From: Anastatus disparis
Taxonomy: Eukaryota; Arthropoda; Insecta; Hymenoptera; Eupelmidae
Direction: 5' to 3'
Length of the DNA stretch: 64,000 nt
Assembly (NCBI GenBank): GCA_017163975.1
Contig: JAFFSR010000239.1
Span: 3,162,001 to 3,226,000 of the forward strand
In this document: positions 1-11,410 of the stretch, piece by piece
How the letters are laid out: the number at the start of each line of letters is the position of its first letter
Position numbering within the stretch: position 1 is the first letter of the stretch
The notes under the pieces: model-generated
The model's input: only the letters and a program-made list of their open reading frames with translations
Databases searched by the model: none
Told to the model about the DNA's origin: nothing
Position numbers and translations under genes: made by a program

Positions 1-3000
1 GAGAAAAGAGAGAGGCGATTATGGACAGAGTAGAGTAATAGAAGAAACAAGTTATAAAGCGGAAAAGAGCGAGAGAGCTTAAGTTGAAAGAGAAAGAGAA
101 AGGTATGAAAGGAAAAACGCAACCGGAACACACATAAGGAAAAAGGAAGTACGTCCGCAGCTATAAATACGAAGTCGAGAAAATTGGAAAAGTTTCCGCT
201 TGAGCCGACATTGGTAGGATTTTTTTTTTCTCTCTTTCTCTTTCTTTTTTTTCACTACTTTTTCATCGCGAATAAGCGTTGATCGTCGAGCATTGCTCTA
301 CGACTTGCAACTTACTTACAAATGTAAAGCTAGTAATACGCGCCCATAAGTACTATACTCTTATTAAGAAAATCTCTCCCACTGAAAAAAAATAAAGTTA
401 TGCTTTTCAATTTGTTAAACCGAAAAATTTTTTCAGTATATTTGATTACGGACCAAACAACGATTGTTATAAGCTAGTAACGAACGATGATAATAAAATA
501 TTTTCACTGTTATCGTCAGTCAGCTAAACTTTTTCACTGTTGAAGAAACTAGCATGAAATATATTTTAAGCTCTACGTTCCTATTTTTTGTTCCTTTTTT
601 TCATCGTCAGTACTACGCTGTGTATATGTATATATATAGCAAAGTCAGGAGGTTTTGGTTACCTCCGACGAAATCTCCGATCAGCGGCTTAAATAACGAA
701 AAGTAGAGTATATACCATAGCTTTACGGAAGCTATGGAGTGTAAGTGCTTTTGGAGGAAAAGAGAATGAGAGTAGTTCTGGCTGAAATTGCACTCCTAAT
801 TCTATATTCCCACCCTCGCTATTCCTCCATCCAGTTTTTCTTCTTCTTCTTCTGCCTTCGTCCCGCTCTTGAGAAATTTTCTCTTATCCATTGATAAATA
901 TACATTACTATTTGATTTCCTTTTGCCTCTATAGCCATTTTCGATAATTACATACCTCCTTTTTAGCTCATCACTCCTAGAAAGTTAAACGATCATTTAA
1001 GCAAATAAATGCTGGAGATTTTAGCCCATGAAGTTTCGAAATGGATGGAGAAAGACGGACGGAGAGAGATAAAGATAAAAATTTGAAATCCGTTGAAGAT
1101 CATTCGAGGAGGAAGATTCTTAAATGAGCTTTTTGCGGTAAGAAGACCAAAAAAAACCAATAAAATAAAAAATAAAATAGTAGTAAGAGTACAATGTAAG
1201 AAAAGAAGTAAAGTGCAAAAGAGTTAAAGGAAGAAAGTGCAAAGATATAATAAAAAAAAAGGAAAAAAAAGATGTATATACATAGAAAAGGTTTTTTGGT
1301 AAAAAAAGAATAAGGTAAATCCGGATTAAAGGCACTCTCAGTCAGTCTTGTCAGAATTATCTATCCCTTCTTTCGTCTTTCTCTTTCTCAAAAAGATGTC
1401 TGAGTATTAGTAGCAGTATAGCAGTAGTAGCAAGCGAACGTCGCTTGGTGTTCGAGACTCAGTTGGTACTTATCTAAACCTCTTGGGAAACGTATAAGGA
1501 AGAAGAGAGAAAGGCGAACGACTAGTTAAGTAATTTCCGGAGTACCTGTCGATGAGTTTTACCCGATGAACCACACCAATACTAACCATCATCATCACCA
1601 CCAACAAATCTTCTACCATAGTAATTTTCAATTCCCGCAAAACGCTAAACTTCATAATCGTTTTGTAACCTGTCCAATATGAAAGATAGTTCGGGAGTTA
1701 ATGACGCGTTGTAGTTCATGGGTCGATGAAGAAACCTTTTTCATTCTCGTTTCTGATACTTTGAGGTAATTTATTTTTAGAATTTCATTAGTATATTCAT
1801 ATTTGGATAACAAAATTGTAAACTTTATGATATTATTTTTGACTTTAACAAAAATAATATAAAATCTTATTATTATTTAAATCTTATTGATAATGTGAGA
1901 AAATTTTGCCAGATATTCAAGCGAAAACGTTGAAGATGAAAAATTATGTGTTAAAAATTTTTTAATATTTCCTAACTTCCAATAATAATTATTTTGTACT
2001 CGCGTGGTTTCTAGAATAATTTCAATGTCCTTGTTATTTTTTGAATACAACTAGAGATTTAAAGTGAAATATTTTTAAATTTTTCCAGGTATTTAAATTA
2101 AGGCCTGGAATTCCGAATTAAAAGTAATGTTGACGAAGTACAAAAACATTATTGATTTCCGGAATTGATTAGCAGAATAAAGTTATTTATTATGATAAAA
2201 TATACAATTCGTTGAAAAAACTAGTTGAAAAATAAATTCAAGAGTAATTATTGAACGTTAAATCAGAGATAAAATTATACAAAAAAAAAATATATTTGCA
2301 GACTTTATACAAAAGCATAATGTATACATAACAAAATAAAAGGTAAAAAGAAAAAAAAGAGAACACCAAGGAAAACAAAGTTGATAACGAAATTCGCGTA
2401 TTCAGCAATTACGCGGAATTCAAAATGCAATCGTTCAGAAGCGTACGAAGAGTGAGAATCGCTTGGATGCAGTACAATTTTCTTTCTCTCTTTTACTCTC
2501 TTTTACCTCTTGCACAGTGTTTTCGAGATTTCACGGACGAGTGAATCAATGTTCGCGGCGCTAACGGAAGGTTGCACATCGACTAAAGCCAAATTCCAAA
2601 AAGCACATGATTCATTCGATTTGATTGAACTCTTTCTCTTTCTCTGAAACATTTCCTTTTTTTTACCTTTCTTTTCTTTTCCCTTTACTTATATTCTTTC
2701 TTTGCTAAGCACTAAAAACTAACTGCATTTTAATAATAATAATAAAAAAAATAAGGAAAAAGAAGAAAAAAAAAGAACTATGCCGGATAAAATCAAACGA
2801 TCGCTTATGCTAAAGTTTTAAAGTGAAAATCAATTTCAAAGCGTGAATTTTGCTTTTACAGTGCTTTATAAGTAAAACGCTTGTGGGGGAGAAAATTTTC
2901 CAAAGCTTTAACCTTTTCAGAGAATTGTGATTTCTTTTATTAAATGGTACATTTAAACTTTTGTTGAATATTGTGGTAAACTACAGGATTTAACATATTT

Positions 3001-6000
3001 TTTTTTTGCAGCTGCATAGAATGAAAGATAAATTTGTTTTAAATTTTCTATATAAGTACAATAAATTCAATGCAGGTACAATGCATTTTATGGAAATTAT
3101 GAATTGGTTGAAGTTTAACCTTTTGGAAATTTTATTTATCAAAATTTATTCAGGAATTAAACTTAATTATTCTTTGAATTAAATAAATATTTAATGATTA
3201 TAAGTCAAATTGATGTTCGCTTTAAAATATTTTTGAAAATCGTTAAGAGAATTTAATTAATCATCTTAAAAGTCTGTAATCTATGTCTGTAAATAAGTCT
3301 GTATCCATCATAATTAATGGCATCAACAATGACTTTGAGTCAACGTTATATGCAACTTTTACTTTTAGAACTTGAAATTTGATATTTGATTAAATTACGA
3401 TGAGAAAATTGAATTGGCCAAAAAAGTAAAAATATGCCAATAAAAGCTCTTTGATCTACCAGTTTTTCAATGAACGTAAAAATGAAATCGATGAGATATT
3501 AATTGAAATTCCAATTTTGGCGCACTTGTCTTATTTCACCTTATATTTATTTCAATTGAATTCTATTTCCAAAGGATGTTTCGTGAATTAGATTTTTCAC
3601 TAATTTGCATTCTTGGAATCGAACGTTTAAAAAGCTTTACATCAATTACTGCTTGTACTATTATAAGCGCGAAACGTATATTTAATCTACAAATTATTTT
3701 AAAGTTGATCGATCGCTTTTAATTATGCAGTGGCTTTATATAAAAATACTTTATTTTTAACAAGCTAACCAATAATTATAAATTAATACATAAAAATAAC
3801 ATTCATAGCACCAGTTTTAGTATCGATGTACTCACAGAAGTATATAATTAAATCAAATATATTATATTGACTATTAATACAGAAGAAAAAAAGTCAAATA
3901 GTGTGCAAGTTAATTTTTATTGATAGAATTTTAATTGTGAGAATTTTTATGTAATATTTTCGTTGCTTATATTGTCATATTGTTATTTTTCATGTATAAA
4001 TATTATAATTAATTGAAAATATCTTTTATAGATTTTATTTATAATTCATCATAAAATTACCGCTGCACTATAAAATAAGTTTAGTACATGTACGGTAACT
4101 GTTAATGTATAATAATTTAAGTGAAGAAAAAAAGTCTAACATACTGATTTATTTGGTTAAATTATGTACTTCTTTGAGTGTGCGTATTTTAATACCATAA
4201 ATTAAAAGTTTCATTAATTATTCACAAAAAGATTTTTCATTATAAATTAACCACAAGGAATTGAACATTAATTCCTAAAAGCTTTCGGCAAGCGTAGACT
4301 TTATTAACATTAAAATCAAAATTAAACGTAACTGAATTGAAAATAAAGTTTTATTTACTTGAAAAGCTCCTTCTTACATTACCTCAAACTTTCTATGGTA
4401 TGGTAGTACACACCATTGCATTGTTTAACGAACATCCCCCTTTATATATACCCGAGGAATGACGTATTAAATTTGAAACAGGCGCGCGAGCGAGCTCTTC
4501 TCGCTCTCTCGGCTGCTTGTAAGTGGTAGAATGAATAATGTTACCTCGGTATACAGCAGCACATGAACCAAAACGATCATCTCTGATTTCCTTGGAGAGC
4601 TTCTCCCGCGCAAGCTTCCACAAGACTTTAGGAGCGGTCCCCCTTACTTTTACCCTCCTCTTACTTTTCAGTTATTATGAAGTGTAACACAGTGAGTGTG
4701 AGAGAGATAGAGAGAAAAAGAGAAATATTACGTAAGGAGTATTATATAAAAGGAATAATACATAAAGGTTAAAGTTTTCTAGTTCTTTGGGGGGTTTTAA
4801 AAGGCATATATACGTACTCTTTATATAGCTATCTTTAACTTTATATAGCGTGATAGCGGTGAAAATTCATTGGTTGTACGTTTCATGATATGAGAAGGAG
4901 GTGTGAATTGTCCGTCGACGCCTTTTACTTGTAATTCCCACTATTCGTTCCTCTAACATACACGCGATGTCAAATTTTTCTCTCCTTCTCTTCCACTATT
5001 TCCCTTGGATGAGTTTTCATTTTATATATGTACTTGTGTACGATACTACTATTTGAGAAGAGTAAGCTCTACCATCGTCAAAGTCTCTCTTTATATATAT
5101 ATGTACAGTCTCTTTCTCTCTCTCTTTCTATTTCTGAGCTGTTACAGGAAATTGCGGACGTAGCTCGTACCACTAAAGCTCTTTGACAATTGCTATATAC
5201 ACCTTTGTTTAGAAGGATGCTGTTGTTGTTGCGTTTCTCTGAGAGGAGGAGGAGAGAATCTGTTGGACATTATACTAAACTATTTGAGAGAGTGACCTCT
5301 TGTACATTTACAAGACATACCCTACGGTTACGCTTAAAACCAGTTTCTATTTTACCTTATATATATATATATATATTCTATTCCACTATTATAACAATGT
5401 TCGCTTTGATATAATGTCTATGTTGCGTTGATGTTGCTGTTATTTACTTGCTAAGGTTTTAACATATTATCAACATAGTTTAATTCATTTAATTTGTAAT
5501 GTTATATCATCAAAGTTATTATCTCTACATGTACGATCCATGAGTATACAGAGAAATTTTGATGTTAAGTTTTGAAAAGTTTAAGAAAATGTAAAATACT
5601 TACGTTATACAGTTTTTCAAATTTTTTATTTTTAATCCAAAAGTTTTAAAAATAATTCTGTATTACCTTTCATTTCAATTTGCTAATGAAAAGCATAATA
5701 TAGAGATATTTCGCAAAACTTTTTAATAAAGATTAAAAATTCGAAAAACATAAATATCGATAACTATGTATAAATCATATACCTTAATTCATCACCTTAA
5801 TTGAAACAATCAATTTATAATTTTTTAACATCAAGAAAAAATTGTAAAAAATACGGAAAGTTCGCGAGTTGAATGAATGGGGGGCTAACCCCCTTAATAT
5901 ATACGTACATATTTATATATACCTACATGTATCTACACGGGTAACAACTGCTATGAGAAATTGGAACGAAACTATAGAACATAACTGAATATCTTTGTTT

Positions 6001-7379
6001 GAAGATAGACTCTTGATATCGATTGTAATCGAATTTTCTACTCTATGCTTTTTGATATTGCTATAGCAAGCTGCAACTGTACATGGATATTGTTCGCTAT
6101 CAACAAAAAAAAGCTATGGATTCGAATATAAAAAAAACCATGCAGAAAGTCAATATTTGATACCAGAAGTTTGAATTTCCAAAAATCGAGCAACGGTCTG
6201 TTGATGATAAAAGTGAAGAACGAAAAGAGGTAAAAATTTCGTTAAAAAAAGAAGAAAAGACATATGAGAAAAATATTTTCTTTTTTTTTTGCTAAAGAAC
6301 ACTGAATTCTTTTCATTGGTTTTTGAATTATTGAAAAAGTTTTAAAAGCCATAGATAAGCTCAAAAACAATGGAAATAAAACAAAAATTCAAATTAATTG
6401 AAATGAAACATAAACCTTAACAAAAAAAAAACAATTATTGAATATCCACTCTATTAGTAAACAAAAGATGTGCTGATATATTTTTGTAATATGTAATATA
6501 TTTTTTACGATAAGATATTTTTTAACTTAATAAGCCAAAGACGATAATATCAGAACAAAGAAAAAAGTTTGTAGGATTTATGGAAATTTGACTTTGCGTG
6601 ACAGACTTATAAAAAACCATATGATCATTAAGATCGTAACGAAACATTAAGTTTAGTTAAGTCAAAACCATAAAAATCTTGTTAGCTATTAAAATTGATT
6701 TAATGCTAGTAAAATAAAAAAAAGGGGGAAAGACTGTGAAACCCTAAACATGTTTGTCCGATCATATCTGAATATTACTACTTAATTTAAGTAAACATCT
6801 TGATCTTATGTGTATGTATTCTTGTGAACGATGGATTTTTGTGTTTTCATCACTATCTTATTACCATGGCAATCTAGTCTTAATATTCTATACCAATATT
6901 TTCTCAATATTTACACTTTCGTTCGATAGAATTCATTCACAGCAATATAGTTGCGGTTCACATAAATGCTAAAGTAGTAGTATAAGTATAGCTTTGATGG
7001 TCTATCGTCGAATCTAAAAAAGTGCGTTAGCAAAAAAGCAAGTTGAAAAAAAAAGAAAATAAGCTCTTCTTTAGGGACCAAAGTGAGGGTTAGGTGAAGC
7101 CCAAGGTAAACAAACAGAGACTGTATATACGCAGGGTAGAAAAAAACAACCAGGGAAGAGGGTAAGATACAAGAGAGAAAGAGAGAAAAAGCCGCAAGTG
7201 GATTTTCGTGGCAAAAGAGAGGAGAGAAAGAAAATAAAGGGGAATTTGATATAGAGAGAAAGAAGAAATAGAAAGGTTATACAAAAAGAGAATCTAAAAA
7301 AGCACGGCCAATGACACATACGCGAATACTGAAAAAAAAAAACAAGAAAATAGAATAGAATAGAATAGGTTTTTGACTA
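1..7379. other. 5' flanking DNA, no gene recognised
   Basis: This is AT-rich sequence with short GA/CT-rich and TA-rich low-complexity patches. The open frames in it are short and of low-complexity composition (runs of F, L, S, K, R and E) on both strands. None shows a recognisable domain, and none combines with splice sites into a credible exon. Small features seen here are a perfect 9-bp hairpin at 715-737 (arms CCATAGCTT and AAGCTATGG, loop 5), a 6-bp hairpin at about 1431-1446 and a G/C hairpin at 5879-5893. The stretch could hold distal regulatory DNA, or untranslated sequence of a neighbouring gene, which sequence alone cannot settle. Confidence 0.6.
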
Positions 7380-7540
7380 TAAAAGAGAAAGAGAAAGAGT
7401 AAAAAGCATGATGTCAAGAGGATACAGCGATGTAGAATAGAGTGAGAAAGAGAAAGAGAAGAACTGAAAAAAACGAAGAAGAAGAAGAGAGGGAGAGAGA
7501 GAGGAAGGAGAGAAAGAAAGTATAGGAATAGAAAGGAGAG
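7380..7540 (+). promoter_or_regulatory. Polypurine (GA-rich) tract upstream of promoter
   Basis: The + strand is almost uninterrupted purine here, with repeated GAGAAAGAGAAAGAG, GAAGAAGAAG and GAGAGAGAGA blocks. It ends about 100 bp before the TATA/initiator pair. In insects, GA-rich tracts next to core promoters commonly bind GAGA-type factors and exclude nucleosomes. That role here is inferred from position and composition only, since similar tracts also occur elsewhere in the window. Confidence 0.4.
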
Positions 7541-7607
7541 TTAGACAGGCGCGCAGTTGGAGCTTGGTTATGCGCGGGCGCGGCTTTGCGGGTCATAGTG
7601 CGCCGGG

Positions 7608-7642
7608 TATATAACCGGGCGGATGCTTTCGAACTTTAGTCT
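7608..7642 (+). promoter_or_regulatory. Candidate core promoter: TATA box plus initiator
   Basis: TATATAA lies at 7608-7614 inside an unusually GC-rich patch (about 7550-7680). Exactly 30 bp downstream is TTTAGTCTT, which fits an insect initiator with A+1 at 7638. At +28 to +32 the bases CGACG match four of five positions of the downstream promoter element consensus RGWYV. The TATA-to-initiator spacing is the expected one. It lies 1,088 bp upstream of the start codon on the same strand, so it would give a long leader unless an unseen leader intron is removed. It is the best-formed promoter seen in the window, but it is predicted from sequence only. Confidence 0.5.
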
Positions 7643-8235
7643 TGCGTTCATTCCCGTCGCGACACGACGCAATCCTCTTGAGCGCTAAATTTATATATAC
7701 CGTATTTCGCGATACCGGTTTTTTTATATTTATTTTTTTTTCTTTTTTCTTTCTTTCCATGTGTAAAGTATGTGTTTATGACACGCAAATCAAATGCTGA
7801 TAATGACTAGATGTTTTTTTTTATTTTCAATCAAATGGATTGCAATATGTTAAGAGCAAAATTATTGCAAAATTATTGTGTAATTTAGCGGTGAACGTAG
7901 GCTACTAATTGCCATTCGTCTGAATTTTAAAACTTTCGAAATAAATAAAAAACGTGGGCGAAATACACGTGTGAAATAAAAAACGAAACATTTAATAAAA
8001 TAAAAATAAAAAATAAAATAGCAAAGACAGATAAAAAATAAAATGACTTGAAGGACTTGATAAAGTTGCAGAAAAACGAATGATTGCGCGCTCCACTAAT
8101 ACTGAATAAGATAGGCTCATCTGCAAAAGAAGAAGGAGAAGGAGAAGAAGAAGAAGCGGTTTGCAAAAGAGAGTCAGATGCAAGAAGAAAATGTAGGTCG
8201 AGCGTATATTTCGCTAGACTTGTGCGCGGCGCATC

Positions 8236-8266
8236 TATAAAACGGTTGCAGTATAACATTCAGCAA
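8236..8266 (+). promoter_or_regulatory. Alternative candidate core promoter (TATAAAA)
   Basis: TATAAAA lies at 8236-8242 just after a GC-rich patch. An initiator-like TTCAGCA follows, with A at 8262, 26 bp from the first T, which is slightly short of the usual spacing. If used, the 5' leader would be about 460 nt. It is weaker than the 7608 promoter because the spacing is off and no downstream element is visible. A third TATAAAA at 8618-8624 lies in AT-rich sequence and carries little weight. Confidence 0.3.
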
Positions 8267-8446
8267 GTGTAGCAGCAGTAACAGTTTAAATCAAAGCCTT
8301 TTTACCTTTCTCTCTCTCTCTCTCCCTCTCTGCGAGAGAATCAAACTTTTTACCCTCGTGGTGTATATGTGTGGGTGTGTGTTTGTGGCATTAAAAAAAA
8401 AAGAAAAATAAAAAAATAAAAGACTATACGTATACACAGATATAAA

Positions 8447-8500
8447 ATGTTGCTTTTACGATTTTGCCACGAAGAATATTTCAAAGCCGTAACTGCGTAA
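8447..8500 (+). promoter_or_regulatory. Upstream ORF 1 (17 codons) in the leader
   Basis: An ATG at 8447 opens a frame of 17 sense codons ending at TAA 8498-8500, 225 nt before the main start codon. It would lie in the mRNA leader if transcription starts at 7638 or 8262. Its Kozak context (AAA immediately before ATG) is favourable. A translated uORF of this type could lower or condition initiation at the main start. Coding potential is not claimed. Confidence 0.35.
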
Positions 8501-8625
8501 ATTTTATAAAAGCATTGCAGTGTAAAGAGTAAAAAGATAAATAAAGAATAATAAAACAAAAGAAAAATTAAACAAAAAGGGAAAAATAGTATTTAAAATA
8601 AAAGCGTGTGTGCAAGTATAAAATA

Positions 8626-8697
8626 ATGCGGAGAAAATTTATCATAATTCATCGGACATCCAAGTCCGTCGATAAATTAATAAAATCATCAAGATAG
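8626..8697 (+). promoter_or_regulatory. Upstream ORF 2 (23 codons) in the leader
   Basis: An ATG at 8626, preceded by AATA (A at -1 and A at -2), opens a frame of 23 codons ending at TAG 8695-8697. That is only 28 nt before the main ATG and in a different reading frame. Ribosomes translating it would have to reinitiate or leak past it to reach 8726. A small hairpin (CGGAC/GTCCG) lies inside it at about 8653-8668. Confidence 0.35.
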
Positions 8698-8725
8698 CTA
8701 GTGAAGGTCTTGTCAAAGCTGGACA

Positions 8726-9150
8726 ATGAGAAGACGAAATAATAATTATTATCTTAGTTGTTGCTGTCAACATCAACATCAACATCAACAGCAACAACAA
8801 CAAAATCAACATCATCAACAGCAGCAACAACAACAGCAACATCACCATCGTAAATCAAGCTCAAGAGCAAGCTCAAGTTCAAGTTGCTCAAGTCGTGCTT
8901 CAAATTATAATGCACACGATCCACCAAATTGGTCTGTATATTTGGCAGTTGGTCTTGTTGCGCTTGGCTGTTATCTTAATTCCTTGGGCGGAGATTTTGT
9001 ACACGATGATATACCCGCCATTGTCAGGAATAAAGATGTACTTGCACAAAATTCACTTACCAGCTTGCTCAAGGATGATTTTTGGGGTACACCGATGCAC
9101 GATCCAAACAGCCATAAAAGTTACCGGCCACTTACTACTCTTACCTTTCG
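8726..9150 (+). CDS. TMTC1: TMTC-family protein O-mannosyltransferase (TMTC1-like), coding exon 1
   Basis: TMTC proteins are multi-pass endoplasmic reticulum membrane proteins with C-terminal TPR repeats; vertebrate TMTC1-4 add O-mannose to cadherins. This exon encodes residues 1-141 plus two bases of codon 142. Residues 1-66 form a probably cytosolic, low-complexity tail: asparagine, cysteine, then about 30 residues of mixed H/Q, then serine/arginine. Residues 70-88 form the first membrane segment (VYLAVGLVALGCYLNSLGG). GDFVHDDIPAIV (89-100) contains the acidic pair D94-D95 of the first luminal loop expected of GT-C glycosyltransferases. DFWGTPM and SHKSYRPLTTLTFR follow and are hallmark TMTC motifs. 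The start is the first ATG of the open frame, with A at -3. The donor is CG|GTACGT at 9150/9151, phase 2. TMTC1 rather than TMTC2-4 is my reading from recalled family motifs; family membership itself is very secure. Confidence 0.92.
8776..8848 (+). repeat. Coding CAN-triplet tract (His/Gln repeat)
   Basis: A run of CAA, CAG, CAT and AAC codons lies within exon 1, encoding about residues 15-41 as mixed histidine and glutamine. The codons are interrupted and mixed rather than a pure triplet repeat. This suggests an older, selection-tolerated low-complexity tail rather than recent slippage. Its position before the first membrane segment predicts it faces the cytosol. Confidence 0.85.
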
Positions 9151-9157
9151 GTACGTT

Positions 9158-11290
9158 ATTTTCTATTTTATTTTCATCTATCTATGTTGTTACCCCCTCT
9201 ATTTTGTTTTAGCTTTGAAAATATTTTTTATTAGTTTATCGCAAATTCTATTTACAGTTTGCCAATATTTTTCACAAACTTTTTAATACCCCGTAAATCA
9301 ATTTACCTTGTATGGCGCATACGCTTTGTTTATTAACACGAAAAATAGATTTAAATTTTACAAAATAATTCCAATGATTGATTTTATATGTATATTCGTC
9401 AAAATTTCTCTCTTTATTTTTTAAATTTAACGTGAAATTTCATATAACTGAAATATCTCGAATCACGTCAATCTAGAAGTAAAGAATTCAATAAAACGTT
9501 TTATTCAAACTGAAAATTTTTCAATAATAATCAAAACCAGCGGAAAAAGCCAATATTACAGAATATTAAATATTAAAATGATCGTTCTCAGATAAACCAG
9601 TAAAGGGCATGAATATTTCTACTAATATAATTGAAAGAAAATATCTCTGTACACGTTCACCGCGTATACACAATATGCATATATGTCATTTGTAGAAACA
9701 AAGTAAAAGAGGGAAATTTCGAACACGCGTTGGTATAGTAAATGCCGAGTCTTGTCTATTGCTGGCTCAGCAGTACATACACACGCGACACAAGCTCTAT
9801 TTTCCCATGTACATATGTATATGGAGTTAGCTTAGGCACGTTGGTTAACTTGACGCAACGGAGGTTTGATGCATGGACGGCACCTTTCGTAGCCTTGCGT
9901 TGTTTATGTAAAGGAAAATACATGGGGATGTATTGGCCGAGGAAATATCCATCATAAGCTAATACTCTATACATGTTACATATATATCGCGTACCAAGTA
10001 TTAGCTATACGGATACATCGTTCATCGGTTTTTCTTTCCGAGATTTTTGAATCGCTTTTTTTTTTGGTACAAGAGAAAAGCTTAGAAAGATTGTTGTGTA
10101 TATAGATATAAAAGAGAGATGCACTTACTCTCAAGCCAAAGTGGCTTGTATTATAGGCTTGTATATGAGCTTGGCAGGAGCACAATAGAAAGACAGTAGG
10201 AGATGAAGCCCACTAGTATAAGACGAGGTATACCAGATAATCCTAGCTTTTAACACCTCTTCTTTTATCCTTAGTAAACTTTTTTTTTTCTTCTTTTCTC
10301 CTTCTCTTTTTTTCAACTTTTTTTTTTATTCTTTCTTAACACCTTATTATATCAACATCAATAGAGAAGATTGTAGATCTTTCTTAAACAAACAAAAAGT
10401 AAGGGGGATTTGTTAGATGAATTTCAAAAACAAAGTTTTATAAAGAAAATTTCACCTCTGTGCTTCTGTACTTTTGTAACAATACTAATTTTATTATTGC
10501 ATTATTATTATTATTATTAATGTTCGCTCGAAGATTAGTTAATTTATTGAACATTTTCAAAGAAATAATAAATTAAACACGATTAATATATTTCTTTTTC
10601 TTTCACGTTTTCCAGCATTGATTTTCAATATTTATAAAAGTTTTAAATCTCTTGATTTAATTTCACTTGAATTTACACATCGTGCTTGATATGTTTTAAA
10701 TCCATATTAATTTTTTCTGCAATTAAATTTATTGACGGTGCAACGAAACTCTTGTTCCTTTTTTTTCAAAAAGAAAATTTCAAGAATTATTATTACATTT
10801 TAAATGAAATAATGAATTTCAGTAATATCTTTATAAATACTGATTAATTTATACTTACGCGAGGATTTGGCGTAATGAAATTTCATAACGTTGAATTTTA
10901 AATGTTAAATAATCACTATTGATTTTCAAATTAATTACAATAAAACTTAATGAAATACAAATTTCAGAGAGCATTTAATGCTTAATGTAATTAAAAATTG
11001 AAGATTCTTATTCATTAAGTTTTTACTTGTTATTTAACTGTTGACAAAACTATTTTAATTTCAAATAATATTTAGCTCGCTTTTTTATAGCGTGAGAAAA
11101 TATTAAATAGTTCGTTTGAGTATAATTTTAGTATATAACAGGACGTATTATGCATTCATTAATAAATATGTTTAAACTGACATTATTTAATAAAACGCAG
11201 AAATAGATTCATTAACTTTTTCATACATGTGTTATGCGTACTCATGATAAAATTGAATTCTTAATTTAAAAAGAAAAAAAAGCATAGGAA
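9158..11290. other. Proximal intron 1, no gene
   Basis: This is AT-rich intronic DNA. A less AT-rich unique block at about 9640-10060 contains several CpG-bearing short motifs and open frames on both strands (for example 9742-9957 and 9756-9974). The overlapping frames match nothing I recognise and look like chance openings. The block could be a promoter-proximal intronic enhancer, but there is no direct evidence. Confidence 0.4.
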
Positions 11291-11294
11291 AAAA

Positions 11295-11410
11295 AGCAGC
11301 TACAAAACGCTGCTTACGTCAAATCTTTATAACGGCGATATTGAATGTAATATCGTAATGAAAAAAAATTTTAATTAATTTTATTACACTCGGAGTAGTG
11401 TAATAAAATT
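11295..11410. repeat. Cluster of three perfect hairpins at 41-bp spacing
   Basis: Three perfect inverted repeats follow each other. The first is AGCAGC/GCTGCT at 11295-11314 (loop 8). The second is CGATATT/AATATCG at 11336-11355 (loop 6). The third is a 14-bp stem, AATTTTATTACACT and its complement, at 11377-11410 (loop 6). Their starts are each 41 bp apart. They sit in otherwise ordinary AT-rich intron sequence. What they belong to is unknown; a transposon relic, a structured RNA or coincidence are all possible. Confidence 0.6.

Larger units (their letters stand above)
7638..8725 (+). other. Presumptive 5' untranslated leader of the TMTC gene
   Basis: This is the DNA between the best initiator candidate and the start codon. 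It contains a CT microsatellite (about 8308-8331), AAG/GAA repeats (about 8128-8155), AT-rich stretches and at least two short upstream ORFs. A leader intron cannot be excluded, since the CT run around 8310-8335 could serve as a polypyrimidine tract, but no convincing donor/acceptor pair was found. The open frame at 8084-8272 is low-complexity (E, R and S rich) and is not called as a gene. Confidence 0.4.

Noticed and set aside
8084..8272. 62-codon frame in the leader
   Set aside because: It is E/R/S low complexity from an AAG/GAA repeat and overlaps the second promoter candidate; there is no evidence that it is a gene.
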